DNA of 64,000 bases. Source: Phyto melanocephala (Eukaryota > Arthropoda > Insecta > Diptera > Rhinophoridae). The notes beneath the pieces are model-generated. The model was not told the DNA's origin, made no database searches, and saw nothing but the letters and a program-made list of their open reading frames with translations. The position numbers and the translations under genes are program-made. Below are positions 1-11,986 of the stretch, piece after piece. The stretch is taken from the NCBI GenBank assembly GCA_941918925.1, contig OW799236.1:121531062-121595061 (forward strand), written 5' to 3'. Positions within the stretch are counted from its first letter, which is position 1. Every line of letters begins with the position of its first letter.

Positions 1-321
1 AAATCTTCTTTTATTTTTTGATTTAAGAAATAAAAATAATACTGCACCTGGTTTTTGCATTGTTTAAAACTTAATTCGTTGCTCGGTTTGCAAAATCTGC
101 CAAGAGAAATTTGATATTTCATATGAATTAATATTGAACAAGGAACAAAATTAAGTCAATTACAATTCATTCTATAGAAATGTATGCATACATAAATTTT
201 TATATATTAATATACATACATACATATCGATGGCTTAATATAAAAAGGTTGTACCTCGATTTTAAACGTTTCCTCGTAGTTCACATGTAAATAAACACAT
301 CTAGTTTTACTGTGATTTTCC
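1..321. other. AT-rich filler, no gene seen
   Basis: No reading frame, splice pattern or terminal repeat that I can support. Only short ATAC-type microsatellite runs are visible near position 220. Confidence 0.5.
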
Positions 322-498
322 TAAGCCTAATTTTTTATCAGGTAGTCTTGATTCATCAGCTGACTTTTTGTCACTTATTTCAAATTTCAGCTGTCAAAGT
401 CCATAGTCTTCTCTCTCTCGCTCTCTCTTTCATAAAAAACAACCTAAACAGAAAAAATCTTTTCGAACTGCGATTACCTGATATATAAATATGCCTTG
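322..498. mobile_element. MITE of the CAAGGC...ATCAGGTA family (copy 1)
   Basis: The right end reads ACCTGATATATAAATATGCCTTG, split here as ACCTGATATATAAAT and ATGCCTTG, which matches the right ends of the copies at 40910 and 56805. The left end (CTAAGCC, then TTATCAGGTAGTC) is a degenerate inverted version. Inside are the family landmarks: CAGCTGAC, a TCTC-rich block, and CGAACTGCGATTACCTGAT. The flanking 8 bp match only partly (GATTTTCC and GATGTTCT). The element is non-coding. Confidence 0.6.
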
Positions 499-1572
499 GA
501 TGTTCTCTTCTCCTGTTAAATAATAAAAAATGGAGAAACGCCCTTTTTATATTAAGGCAATGAATCTATTTAAATATTTTTTAAAAATTTAAAAATTAAA
601 TTTAAGTTGCTATGACCTTGAACTAAGATTAGGTTAACTTTTTTTGAGAAGCTTTTCTTTTAAGAAGATACAGTCTTGGGTACCATAAAAATAAATAATT
701 TAAAAAAGTATATAAAAGTCCTACTTCTTTTACAAAATCTCAAAATTTGTTTTAATTAGTTTGCAAACTACCAATTTTTGCAAATTCCTCTTTTAATGTA
801 GACCAAGCTACATTTGCATCTGTTTTTCGATAAATATTCAATTTAAACAATGTATGCAAGTTATTTTTTCTTGGGGGTAAAATTATTCATTTATCAGCTT
901 CCAACATCAGATGACAAACAAAAAAAAAACCCTTAAATACATCGAATGGTTCAACTACAACAATGTTAAAATAAACATTTTTATGGTAATTTTAGTATTA
1001 AATTCACAGCCACATTCGAGGCACACACTCCAGCGCACAATGGGGCAAAATAAAAGCTAACAAAAAGGAACTAACTAACTGAAACAAAGAAATGTCAACT
1101 TAAGTTGGGCAAAAATCTTTACGTTAAGTTATAACTCACAATTAACAAAATACATTATGGTTGGATCACTTAAGCTATTCAGATAAAGGAAATATAATAA
1201 TTACTTTTTATGGAGGTTACCCGTAACACCCGTCTCCACTATACCGCCAAGATTTTGTCGGAAACTATTCGTTTGTTCTAAGATATACATTTAAGATTTA
1301 ATTCGCCTATTGCAGTTATGGAGATATGAATTGATCTGGGAAAAGAGCTTTGCGATGTTTAGAAAATCATATATAAATTTCATTTTAGTTGAACAAAATA
1401 TTGTTCAAGTTCCCTTAAAATAATAATGTTAAAAAAATCTCGATTTAATAAATTTGCTATTTTTTTTTAATTTCCATTATATTCTCCCATTTATTATAAA
1501 TTATTGAAAAAAAAATTGCACAAATTGGGTTTATAGAAAATAACAATAATTCTTTATGTAAAAAATTTTTTA
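499..1572. other. AT-rich filler, no gene seen
   Basis: No coding frame longer than chance, no terminal inverted repeats and no family landmark recognised. Confidence 0.5.
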
Positions 1573-2027
1573 TCTCTATATATACATATATAAAAGTGAA
1601 ACTCTGTCTGTGTTAGCTATAGACTCCGAAACCGTAAAGCCAATCGGACTCAAACTTTGGCAAGTTGTTGTACACATTCCAGGGAGTGGGTGGTAAAAAC
1701 TTGGCAAGGCCACGCCCATAGAAAATAAGTTAGCACTTGACCGATTTTTTTGAAACTGTTTTTTGAGCTGTCATGACTATACATTTTTTTGATTAGAAAA
1801 GTGGGCAGGGCCACGCTCATAAAAAATAAGTTATCATTTTCAGCTACTTGAACTTTACCCATTTTCTGAAACTTTGCACACATATTGAATTTAATGAGTA
1901 TTTATACAGTCTTGTGATTAGAAAAGTGGGCAGTGCCACGCCCATAAAAAAAAGTTATAAATTTTAGTTTGCACTTGATGTTCAATTAAAATTCAGAATG
2001 AATTTTTATTCATTAAGGGGCGTAAAT
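1573..2027 (+). mobile_element. non-autonomous Helitron relic, 3' end missing
   Basis: It starts TCTCTATATATACATATATA after an A, as Helitron 5' ends do, and continues with AAAAGTGAAACTC, TGTTAGCTATAGACTCC and GTAAAGCCAATCGG. It runs parallel to the complete copy at 5308-5791, including the blocks with GGCAGGGCCACGC and the line ending TTCATTAAGGGGC. The terminal hairpin and CTAG of that copy are absent here, so the right end is truncated or decayed. No helicase coding is present. Confidence 0.65.
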
Positions 2028-3098
2028 ATTTTTAAATTCGTATTATTGGCCTTTTGTTGTAGATTTTTTTTTGCTTTAGATCAACTTATTTAAAATTTAA
2101 AATTTTAATAATTTGCTTATTTAGGATAATTTAGTTTATTTTTTTTTTTGCTCTGATTAAATTTAGCAAAAATGTTTCTTGGGTTCAAAAAAAATTCTTC
2201 ACTCTTTTGCGTAAAACATTTTCCAAATTCTTTTTTTTCCCCCTTTTCAGTCGTTTGCTTATTTATGATCGAATATACATTTTTGAAATATTTATTTCAT
2301 GCCTTAAATTTTAAATCTGGCATATTTCTTCCTGGTATTTTGCTCATTGTTGTTGAACAATCTGCAGATTGGTGAACATAGTAAAGGATGTGACAAACAA
2401 AAGTAGAAGTTATAATATAAATAATATGGCAAATCAAAAGATATTAAGGCAGTTAACAGGGAAAGGTGTTTTCTTTTTTAATGCTCTTCTTCCATTATGA
2501 ATTTCATAAAAACATTTTTAAAATTGAATTTCTGTTTAGTTTGGCACAAAACAAAATTTCACAGTGGGAATAGAATGTTAAATACCACAATCAGCTCTAT
2601 AATAATTATGGCAAAAAAGAAAACAACAACGACTGGCATCATGTTAATAAAGCACAAAGAAAAATTTAAATTATTGGCAGACAGACAGATGGACAAATGT
2701 ATAATACAATATATAAAATGGTGACACATCCAAACGAGCTGTGTCAAATAGATCGCCAGAGAGTTAGTAAACTTGCTTACCTGATACACAAGTTGTTTTA
2801 TTCGGCTGCTTAAATCCAAATGGTGTTCAAAGTAGGGGAGTAAAAACCGCGCAATCTTACCCATTGCACCAAAGTAATAATGTTGTTGTAAACCTGTAAG
2901 ACCTGCTAACATCATTATCACCACTGTCATTGTCGTTATAATGATAATGGCAATGTTTATCTTAATTAACATTGTCATGCTGGAGAATTGGTGAATAATG
3001 TTGGTGCAAGAAATTTTGTTTGAGAACAAAATATTTTTGAAAGTTTGCATTTTTTTTTCAGGGGAAAATAGTTCTAAGATTAAAATTAAATTTCATAA
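2028..3098. other. AT-rich filler, no gene seen
   Basis: Open frames here are low-complexity and show no codon bias or domain. I see no terminal repeats. Confidence 0.45.
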
Positions 3099-3225
3099 TT
3101 ATACCCTTCACAGAGAGTGCAAGGATATTTATCATTCCAAGAGCATATGAATAGGGGAGTCAATTGAAAATTTCCGTCTGCCTGTGTGTATGTTGTTTTT
3201 GAATCCCACCGACATCGCCCAGACC
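3099..3225 (+). mobile_element. fragment of the Helentron-like element (5' end)
   Basis: The block begins TTATACCCTTCACAGAGAG and goes on with ATGAATAGGGGAGTCAATTG, GTCTGCCTGTGTGTATGTTG and CCGACATCGCCCAGAC. These are the first landmarks of the full element at 53400-54224, in the same order and spacing. Everything after that point is missing, so it is a diverged 5' fragment. Confidence 0.65.
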
Positions 3226-4732
3226 TAAAATCGAATGTACACAGATAATTGTTCGACTTCTCTGCGGGTTGTTGTAGTTGATTTTAATTGTATTAAAGTA
3301 AAAATATATGTATATAGAAAAAACATTCCAGTTATTGCGATTGTTTAAATACTCCACATATAATTGTGAAGCATAGATTTAATTGTTCCAACGTTTTGTT
3401 CGAATCATTTGTAATAGTTAGATCGTTAAAAAAAATTGCGCCATGTCTAAATACAATGCAAACGTTAGACGTCAAACCACACATTCACTTAGATAATTGT
3501 ATGATTTTGTTTAATATAAAATTTATTATTGTTTAAACTTTTGTAAAAATATTGTAGCTAGTTACTTTGTAAATATGTAAGTGTTTTCAATTGTAATCCT
3601 GTTTAAGTGTTTTCTTGTATATACTTATGTGTGTGTGTTTATTTGATGGTTTTCGTATGAGGTGCGCAAGCGTGCGCGCGCTTCATCGCTTGTATGTTTT
3701 ATTCGCTTGTTATTTTAACTCCTCGTTTGGTATTCACTTGGGTGCGGCGGTATTTCAACTTTACCATATATTCTGTTGTAAGTTTTTTTTTCTTCTCTGT
3801 TGTCTTATACATTTTATCCAGTCAACCAGTCAAAACAACCAACTAAACATTCAAGTACAAGTACTCACATTAATACACGTCTGTATGAGTACGAGAGTTT
3901 CGTACTTGTTATACAATTTATATCTATTTTTGTATATAGATTTTATTTCTCAAATTTTTTTTTTGTTAAATTGGTTTGAAGTATTAAAGTTTATAGTAGA
4001 TTGTCTCGAAAATTGTTTTTCTTTTTGCCATTATTTTATTAATAATTTGTTTTTTGTTGTTGCTATTTTCTAAGCTCGTTTAAGGCTGTGGAATATATTA
4101 TAGTAATATTGAATTTCAAGAGCATTGCATTGCGTTGCATTTTGTCTTGCTTATGAGCGTGGGTAAACATTGTAACAAATTGTCAGAAAAACCAACAACA
4201 ACAAATACAGAAGGGGCAAAAAACACTAAATTGGATAAAATTGTTGACTGAGCGCAGTAAAAAATGCAACAAAACGAAATAAACCATGATTATTACAGCA
4301 ATTAGCATGCCACATGATGACAGCAACAATGTCAATATTATATTGCATAAATAATTTAATTTTGTTTTTGCTTATTTTTGCACAAATATGCCAAGTCAAA
4401 AAAATAATTAAATAGAATAAGGTTATGCAAATGTTAGCCAAGATTTAAAAGCTTGAAAATACCAGGTCAATTAGGATTATTAAGCTGACAATACTTAAAC
4501 GCTTAAGAAAATATTAAGAGAATAACTAGAAAACCAATATGTTATTATAAGGTGGTACTGACAGCCGATCTATTTATGATTTTTTTTATACAAACGTATA
4601 TCAAACTATAAGTGTAAAAAATAATTTTCGACTTTAAAATATGCCAAACTCGATATTTAAAAAAATTGAGTAAAAAGTTATCTCCGATATACCACAACAG
4701 AGAAAATATTACAACTTTATTTAAAGTTTTTA
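3226..4732. other. AT-rich filler, no gene seen
   Basis: There is a GT/GC-rich patch near 3660-3690 (GCGCAAGCGTGCGCGCGC) but no exon structure. Other open frames are T-rich low complexity. Confidence 0.45.
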
Positions 4733-5228
4733 TAAATCATCTTTATTCTGGTTTAAGTTAATTTTTTCAATATTAAACTTCCTAGAACATTTACTTAATT
4801 AAATTTTTATCATTTAAGAATATTGCAAAACTATTCCGATATTAGCCGAGTGAAATGCATTTTTGAAACTAGCAACGTTGCTATGCTGTACGCAATGGAC
4901 CTTATTGGTCTCCGAGTGTGGGTGTAGGAGGCAGATACTGCTTTCTGCATCCCCCTTTCCTACCTACGTTGCTATGCTTCTCTAATTCTAATTGCATAAA
5001 ATTTAAACATTGTAATTACTAATTTAAAAATTGCATATGACTATACCGATAAAGAGTGATGATGAAAAAATCATAGAGAATTTCAAAAATGCATTCCACT
5101 CGGCTAATATCGGAATAGTTTTGCAATATTCTTAAATGATAACAATTTAATTTAAATTAATTTAATAAATATTTTAGGAAGTTTAGTAATAAAAAAATTA
5201 AGATAAGCCAGAATAAAAATGATTTTTA
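4733..5228. mobile_element. foldback element with long inverted arms
   Basis: The arm at 4801-4868 matches the reverse complement of 5081-5148 over 68 bp with two mismatches. A weaker match extends outward so that the TTATTCTGG near 4745 pairs with the CCAGAATAA near 5215, giving arms of about 135-145 bp. The loop carries a separate short LINE insertion. No coding was found. This is a foldback or snap-back MITE; the superfamily is unknown and no target duplication is visible. Confidence 0.75.
4888..4965 (+). mobile_element. 78-bp LINE 3'-tail insertion with 13-bp TSD
   Basis: The insert is flanked on both sides by ACGTTGCTATGCT (4875-4887 and 4966-4978), a perfect 13-bp target duplication. 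The inserted text (GGACCTTATTGGTCTCCGAG ... CCCCCTTTCCTACCT) matches the 3' end of the LINE at 10130-11357 and the inverted end of the one near 48185. It is therefore an extremely 5'-truncated retrotransposition product of that LINE family. Confidence 0.8.
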
Positions 5229-5307
5229 ATAAAATTAAGAAAAAAAAATAAATAAAAAAAATAAATAAATAATTTATAACTTTGTTTAAAGTGTTAAAAT
5301 AAGAATA

Positions 5308-5791
5308 TCTATAAATATAAAAGTGAAACTCAGTGTGTGTGTTAGCTATAGAACCGTAAAGCTGATCGAACTTAAACTTTGGCAAGTTGTTGTACACATT
5401 CTAGGGAGTGTTTATGGGTGGTAAAAAGTGGGCGTTGCTACGCCCATAAAAAATAAGTTTTATTTTTAGCTACTTGCAATTGACTGATTTTTCTGAAACT
5501 TTGCACACATATTAAACTCTCATAATTATACAATTTCATAATTAGAAAAGTGGGCAGTGCCACGTCCATAAAAAAAGTCATCATTTTTAGCGCTAGATCG
5601 AGTTTTCTGAAACTTTGCACACACATATTGAGCTGTGATGACTATATAATTTCGTGATTAAAAAAGTGTGCAGGGCCAGGCCCATAAAAAAACGTTATAA
5701 TTTTTAGCTTCTTGCACTTGATACTCAATTTAAATACAGAATGCATTTTTATTCATTAAGGGGCCTAGCAACGAGCGCCGGGCTTGGCTAG
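5308..5791 (+). mobile_element. complete non-autonomous Helitron
   Basis: The 5' end is TCTATAAATATAAAAGTGAA directly after an A. The 3' end is AGCGCCGGGCTTGGCTAG directly before a T, so both the TC...CTAG termini and the A/T insertion site of canonical Helitrons are present. An imperfect hairpin (CTAGC...GCTAG with an inner AGC/GCT pairing) sits at the 3' terminus. The body contains GTTAGCTATAG and blocks with AAGTGGGCAGTGCCACG. It is 484 bp long with no protein coding. Confidence 0.8.
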
Positions 5792-7438
5792 TGCATATAA
5801 AAAATGTATAAACGTTTTTATTTATTTATTTATTGCTAACAAAAAAATAATCAATCGAGCCTATAAGGCCGTATACAATTGATAGACTAGCAAAAAGTCT
5901 TTGCTGTTTCGATCAGTTAATTAAACTTGCACGTAGTAATTCTATTGTAAAACATTAAAAAAAAAATACAAAACAACATATTAAAAAGATAACGAAACAC
6001 AATTTCCTGGCAATAAAATTTATTAGTTTTACTTTTTTTTCTTTTACATATTTTGATGATTTCCTAGGATTCCTAGAAAAAATTGCTATAAAAAAACTTT
6101 CCTTAACAATCTGAGTACCTAGAAATACTTAAGTCTTAATCTCACAAACTCATCAATATTCTGCAAACTTATTTACAGTTCAAAACCAACAAAATTTCAA
6201 ATGACGACACTTTTTCTACTCAAAAGATTTTGCAGATTGTTGGTATGTCTCTTCTTCTTTTTCTGCCTCATCTTATTTTTATTAATAATAAACCAATTTT
6301 AAATATTCTCATGATTTTTAATCTTAAAAGAAAAATGTTTACAAAATCATTACAAACAAAACCTACAAAACTAGGAAGTTATTCCCGGTAATCATAAAAA
6401 TTCTTATTAAATTACTAAAATGTACACAAAAAAAAAAAACTTAATAAGAGAGAAAAAAACCAAAAAAAAAAAAAAAACACATTGAATTCATATTTGTGCA
6501 ACAAGATTTAAGTCCAAGAAGACGAAGAGTTTCCAAAGAACTTACAAAATTTATTTATAGTATTTGGTGTTTTGCTTTTTGTCATTACAGTGGTAAAAGT
6601 GGTTGGGTAGTTGGTTGATTGATTACATTCCATACTTGTACACATTCAAACATTTAGCTGCTAAAACGTTAATAGCAACAACAACAAATGTATAAGCATT
6701 ATGACTAAAAATCAAATTGCAACAAACCAAAAATAATAACAACAGCATCCACCAAAAAAAAAATGTTAACATTCTTTAGAAAGTATACAAACAACAACAA
6801 ATTTAAAATATTTTTTTTAATAACAGGAAAAAAAATAAAACACTAAGGAAACCTTCTGGCAAAATTTTTCCGCCAACATGAAATTTTTGTAAAGTTACGA
6901 GCAATATTTAAGAGGATTATAAAGGAAAACTACATACCAGAGAACGCCATATTTATAGAAATTCCTAAAAACACACTGTCCAACAAACAAGGCAATGTGT
7001 CGGCAAAACGTTTATAAACTGAATTTCTAAACGGCTGAATGAAATTTTAACAAATTTATTGAATTTTCTTATAAAAAGTCAATTTCCGTGCAAAAATTAC
7101 ATTTAAAAATATATTTGTTTAATCAAAGTGTTTGCATATCAGTGCTATTAATGTCTTTTTCATATTATTTTCTGCATGCTTAAAATTGTTGTTGGTAATT
7201 TTCATACAAAATAATTAAAATAACTTTATGCACTTCTTGGACAAAAATGATAGAAATAAATATTGGGTCACGCACATGATTTCCTGTAAGATAACAAATT
7301 TGACTCACAGGGTTGAAAAGTAAAAATTTTCCCTTTAAAACACAGCCGAAAATTTTTTTATAATAAGTATACAAAAATCTTAACTTTTGCCTTAATTATT
7401 TAATGAGAGCGTGAGAGCTGGCAACACTGTAATTAAAA
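5792..7438. other. AT-rich filler, no gene seen
   Basis: Mostly A-rich and CAA-rich sequence. No coding signature or terminal repeats were recognised. The positions 7410-7438 directly abut the next mobile element. Confidence 0.45.
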
Positions 7439-8312
7439 CAAGTAAGAGCGCTATATTCGGCCGTGCCGAATCTTATATACCCTTCACAACGTGTAGTCAT
7501 GCAATAACAGTGGTTTGTGTCACAATTCATCCCATATGAAATACGTACATACATATATAAAAACGTCCCATTGTAAAATTATAAATTCACGTATGTATGT
7601 TAAAAAAACAAAAAAAAAAAAAAATTTAAAAAAAATTAAAAAAAAAAAATTTTAAAAAAAGTTTAAAAAAAAAATTAAAAAAAAAATAATTATTATGTAT
7701 ATAATATATATAAAACAAAAAAAAAAAAATAAAAAAAAATTTAAAAAAAAAAAATTTTAAAAAAAATAATAATAAAAATATAAATAATATATTAAATAAA
7801 AAATAAAAAAAAAATAAAAAAAAAAATTAAAAAAAAAAATTAAAAAAAATAAAAAAAAAAATTTTTTTGGCTCAGTTGGGATTCGATGCCACGTTTTCTC
7901 TAACCAGTATACACGTTTGTATGTATGTATGTTGTTGTTGTAATGTTGTTTTTGTGAAAAAAAAATCGAGGTGGTCGTGGGTTTTTGCTCATATCTCAGT
8001 TGTTTATGTACCGATGTTTCTGATTTTCAATAGCGATCTACTCCCGAATATTTCTGATATTTTAATACCTTACCCGGGTCCAACCTATGTCGGGGGGCTT
8101 CAAAAAGTTGATTTCAACATACACACGGACAGACGGTCAGACGGACAGACTGACAGACGGACAGACGGACAGACTGACAGGGCTTAATCGACTTCCCTAT
8201 TCATAAGCTTTCAGAAAATATATACTTTATGGGGTCGGAAATGAAAATTGTAGAAATTTCACACGGAATGACAAACCTATATATACCCTTTTTCACTGTG
8301 TGAAGGGTATAA
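7439..8312 (-). mobile_element. Helentron-like element, copy A
   Basis: Read on the minus strand, it starts TTATACCCTTCACACAGTG with the hairpin TATACCCTT...AAGGGTATA. It passes a CTGTCCGTCTGTCCG tandem tract and the block TGGCATCGAATCCCA, then a 300-bp run of A/T homopolymers, and ends with TGTGAAGGGTATATAAG, the hairpin ATTCGGCacgGCCGAAT and CTCTTACTTG. The 5' and 3' TATACCCTTCACA/TGTGAAGGGTATA form inverted subterminal repeats. That architecture (subterminal inverted repeats plus a 3' hairpin, insertion in T-runs, no coding) fits Helentron-associated elements of the DINE-1 type; this assignment is inference. An antisense open frame of 106 codons (7867-8187) is probably fortuitous. Confidence 0.75.
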
Positions 8313-8573
8313 TAATTAATTTAATTTCTTTAAAATTATTAAGCATTAGGAGGACAGTTTGAGTAATGTCTTTGGCAGATCATTCGGTCATGCGCTGGAA
8401 ATTTTCTCGAAAATTATATTTATTTTTATGATAATTTAAATTTATCCAAAAAACTGCTTCGGTATAAGATATATAAAATTTTTATGGATTTATTTTTTGT
8501 GAAAAGAATTTCAAATTTGAAAAGACATATCAAAATAACAAATCTACTAAATCTACGCTGATTAAGTGTATTT

Positions 8574-9425
8574 TTATACCCTTCACACAGTGAAAAAGGG
8601 TATATATAGGTTTGTCATTCCGTGTGAAATTTCTACAATTTTGATTTCCGACCCCATAAAGTATATATTTTCTGAAAGCTTATGAATAGGGGAGTCGATT
8701 AAGCGCTGTCAGTCTGTCCGTCTGTCCGTGTGTATGTTGAAATCAACTTTTTGAAGCCCCCCGACATTGCTTGGACTCGGGTAAGGTATTAAAATATCAG
8801 AAATATTCGGGAGTAGATCGCTATTGAAAATCAGAAACATCGGTACATAAACAACTGACATATGAGCAAAAACCCACGACCACCTCGATTTTTTTTCACA
8901 AAAACAACATTACAACAACATACATACATACAAACGTGTATACTGGTTAGAGAAAACGTGGCATCGAATCCCAGCCGAGCAAAAAAAAATTTTTTTTATT
9001 TTTTTTTAATTTTTTTTTATTTTTTTTTTATTTTTTATTTAATATTATTATTATTTATATTTTTATTATTATTTTTTTTTTAATTTTTTTTTTTAATATT
9101 TTTTTTTTTATTTTTTTTTTGTTTTATATTTATTATATATATTTTAAATATTTTTTAAAAAAATTTTTTTTTTAAATTTTTTTTTTAATTTTTTTTTTAA
9201 ATTTTTTTTTTAAATTTTTTTTTTTTTATTTTTTTTATTTTGTTTTTAACATACATATGTACGTAAATTTATAATTTTACAATGGGATGTTTTTATATAT
9301 GCATGTTTTTTATATGTATGTACGTATATCATATGGAATGGTGATACACACTACTGTTATTGCATGACTACACGTTGTGAAGGGTATATAAGATTCGGCA
9401 CGGCCGAATATAGCGCTCTTACTTG
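8574..9425 (+). mobile_element. Helentron-like element, copy B (inverted relative to A)
   Basis: Complete copy with TTATACCCTTCACACAGTG at the left and the hairpin ATTCGGCACGGCCGAAT (about 9392-9408) followed by AGCGCTCTTACTTG at the right. It lies 261 bp from copy A in the opposite direction. The homopolymer core is T-rich on this strand. Confidence 0.78.
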
Positions 9426-10129
9426 CTTGTATGTTGTGTTTGCTTAAAAGTCTCTCGACTTTAATACGAAATATTCAACATAGTGCAATGTAAGAATCTA
9501 CTTTCAATTATTTATCCTCTCCATATCTCCAGAGTCAATACATGTAAGTATATAAGAACAACGCCACTGTTTGAAAAAATTTCAAGTTTATTTGATCAAC
9601 ATAAATTTTTGCTCGCTGGAACATTGTCAATCTCTGACACATATGAATGTACATATTTAAAAATGCACAGTTTATGGTGCGATTTATTATAAGTTTTTAT
9701 TTATTATTTTTTTTTTTTTGGAATTTCCGACTGCATAACAATAAACCCTGTTTGGTATTTTAAGCCTTAATATCAGATGTTGGAATTTTTCTATTTTTGT
9801 AGGGATTTTTTTTAACAATTTTAAAAGTGAAAAAAAAACAATAAATTTTTATTGTTAGGTAAGATGTATGCACGTAATAATTGCAAAATAAAGTTATTTC
9901 TTAATGTAATACAAACAAATTTTAAATGAAAATAACAAGTACGATCACGCCAGACCATCTATAACCTGGTAGGACCTGGTGGATCATACATGTCAGCTAA
10001 GATAAATTAAGGTACATACAATACTTTATACAACAGTTAGAAACTATAACAAAATTTAAAAACACATGTATGTGTTTTGATTTAAAATTTATTTTTGTTT
10101 CATTTTATTCAAATACGAATATTTATAAA
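9426..10129. other. AT-rich filler, no gene seen
   Basis: No coding or repeat landmark that I can support. Confidence 0.45.
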
Positions 10130-11357
10130 AGTCGAAGTTGGGTAGAATACTCCATCTAGGCAACACCAGGATTTTAAGGGAAGCTGATCTCCAGGATTAT
10201 CTTCAATGTCAGGGAAATAGGACGGACTATTTGGTCACAGATTTGATAGGACACCCCCGTTAATAATCCCAAAAAGGGATTGTTGGTTGGGATTCGTCAA
10301 ACTGTATGAGGGATGTGTAGTTTTCACGAATGGATCGAAAATGGATATGGACACAGCTGCGTGTCTACACAATAAGGGAAAATATCATTAGGTTTTACAG
10401 AATTTTTGATTACTATAGTGTGTTCCAAACGGAGATACTAGCCATCTATATGGTAACGGATCTCATAATGGAACACATTCCGAGGGGATGGAGGTTTCTC
10501 TTTACGCGATAGTCAGGCGGCCCTCAAGGCTTTGAAGGGGCATAATATCAAATCTAGGCAGGTTAGGGAACTTAGAAGAGCACTTGATAGAATCATGGGC
10601 GTCTTCAATATCAGATTGTGTTGGATACAAGGGTAATTGTTAGCAAGGAAATTGCTGACGGAATTCCTCGCGTTGGATCGGCACTACGTTTGGTCTACAA
10701 AAAGGGCAAGGTAATCGGCCACTATTTTTGGCAAATTAGGGCGTGGATATCGGCTAGGACTGATATGTCATGGAGAAACGAAGGGACTGCAGAGTATCAA
10801 GGGCTTTATGACTAAAGTTAAACTTGGCAGACTCTACGTTACTTTTGGACCTAAATAGGGTATGTCTACGGGTCACTATTGAAGTTATGATGGTATATTG
10901 TCCGGTGAGAGCTAAAATTAGTAGATGGGATCGCAGCACTCTAGATTATTGGAGGTTGTGTGAGGATGAGGAATAGTTGGAAATTGTGGAGAACGTTATG
11001 TCACTGCCCGAGACTGCATAACCACAGGGATAAGTGGTTAGGTAAACGATTCCACAATGATCTGCGTAATATCTCGGAGTGCAAACTGAAGAATATTTTT
11101 ATTGGATTGGATTCATCATGGGGGTCGGGTGGCTAGTGAACATACAATGAGGGCTTGATAGGTATTCTACGTGTCTTATATTCTATTTCTTCTACACTAT
11201 GTCTTTCCTTAATTCACCCTATCTTTGGGAACTGCTTTTCTATTTAATTCTTTTCAGGTTTTCTTCTATAAAAGGGAACACAAAGGACCACATTGGTCTT
11301 CGAATGTGGGTGTTAGAAGTGTCTCTTGCTTTCTGCACCGCCTTTTCTACCTACCTA
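10130..11357 (+). mobile_element. LINE relic with RNase H domain (R1/I-like)
   Basis: Conceptual translation in shifting frames gives landmarks of a LINE ORF2 C-terminus. The RNase H core shows TNGSKMD near 10330, FQTEILAIY near 10425 and a degenerate SQAALKALKGHNIKSRQVRE stretch near 10510-10570. The 3' part is a decayed zinc-finger tail region near 10900-11100, and the 3' UTR ends GGACCACATTGGTCTTCGAA ... TTTTCTACCTACC. Many frameshifts and stops make it dead. The closest relative in the window is the minus-strand copy at 48180-49160, which shares RNase H, spacing and 3' end. R1/LOA/I-type assignment rests on the RNase H and is not firm. Confidence 0.65.
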
Positions 11358-11898
11358 AGAATGAAGATACATTTTGAGATCAAATTTTTACCCTTAATAT
11401 TACTATTTACGAGGTAACGAACTTATACAATTACAGAGTTTTAATTTTAGTTTTATTTAGAAAAACATCAGACGTTTCCTAAAGTAGCTAATACACGGCA
11501 GGTTTTCTACATCTTGTTAATAATAATTAATAATCTTTTGTTAATAAGTTTACATGTCAATATATATAAAATGTACATATGCATACATATAAAAAATTAT
11601 ATCAAAATTAACAGCTTTATAAATATCATCATTCTTAAAAAAAATTAACAAATATATAAATATTTGAAATTTTTTTACTAAAAAAAACAGTTGTTTTTTT
11701 CCAACTCAAACATTTTTTAAACATTTCCTAATATTTAAATTGTTGTTATTCTTGCTGTTTAATAATTCCCAAAGTTTTAGGCAAGCTGCATATTTCTGTA
11801 TGTGAGTGTGTGTGTGTACTATTTTTTGTAATTTAACCAAAAAATAACTAACTAACTAAAATCAAAACAAACTTTTAAAAACGTGAGTGTAGTGCAGT

Positions 11899-11986
11899 TT
11901 AAACAATCCAATGCCGGGATAGTTTGCTGCTGCGATTGCAACCGCTGCGGTATGACAGAGATGCTGTTGATTGTTCATTTAGTGAG
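11899..11986. repeat. 88-bp direct repeat, left copy
   Basis: It begins at a TTAA and runs to TTCATTTAGTGAG. It matches 13042-13129 at 86 of 88 positions. The right copy starts exactly at the TTAA that closes the piggyBac relic, so this copy duplicates the piggyBac flanking sequence on the wrong side. Confidence 0.85.

Noticed and set aside
2559..3050. 163-codon minus-strand open frame
   Set aside because: Isoleucine- and hydrophobic-rich low-complexity translation, no domain, no splice or promoter context, overlaps opposite open frames in AT-rich sequence.
3615..4073. 152-codon plus-strand open frame rich in Phe, Leu and Cys
   Set aside because: Arises from T-rich sequence with TGT/TTT microsatellite texture; no recognisable family or transmembrane pattern with charged flanks.
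7590..7865. Long A/T homopolymer tract considered as a poly(A) tail of a retrotransposon
   Set aside because: It lies inside the element in every copy, well away from either end, and alternates A and T runs.
8100..8180. Regular GACAGACGGACAGACG repeats, considered as a CRISPR or minisatellite array
   Set aside because: They are the internal tandem tract of the Helentron-like element, present in all its copies; units lack spacers, and the host is a eukaryote.
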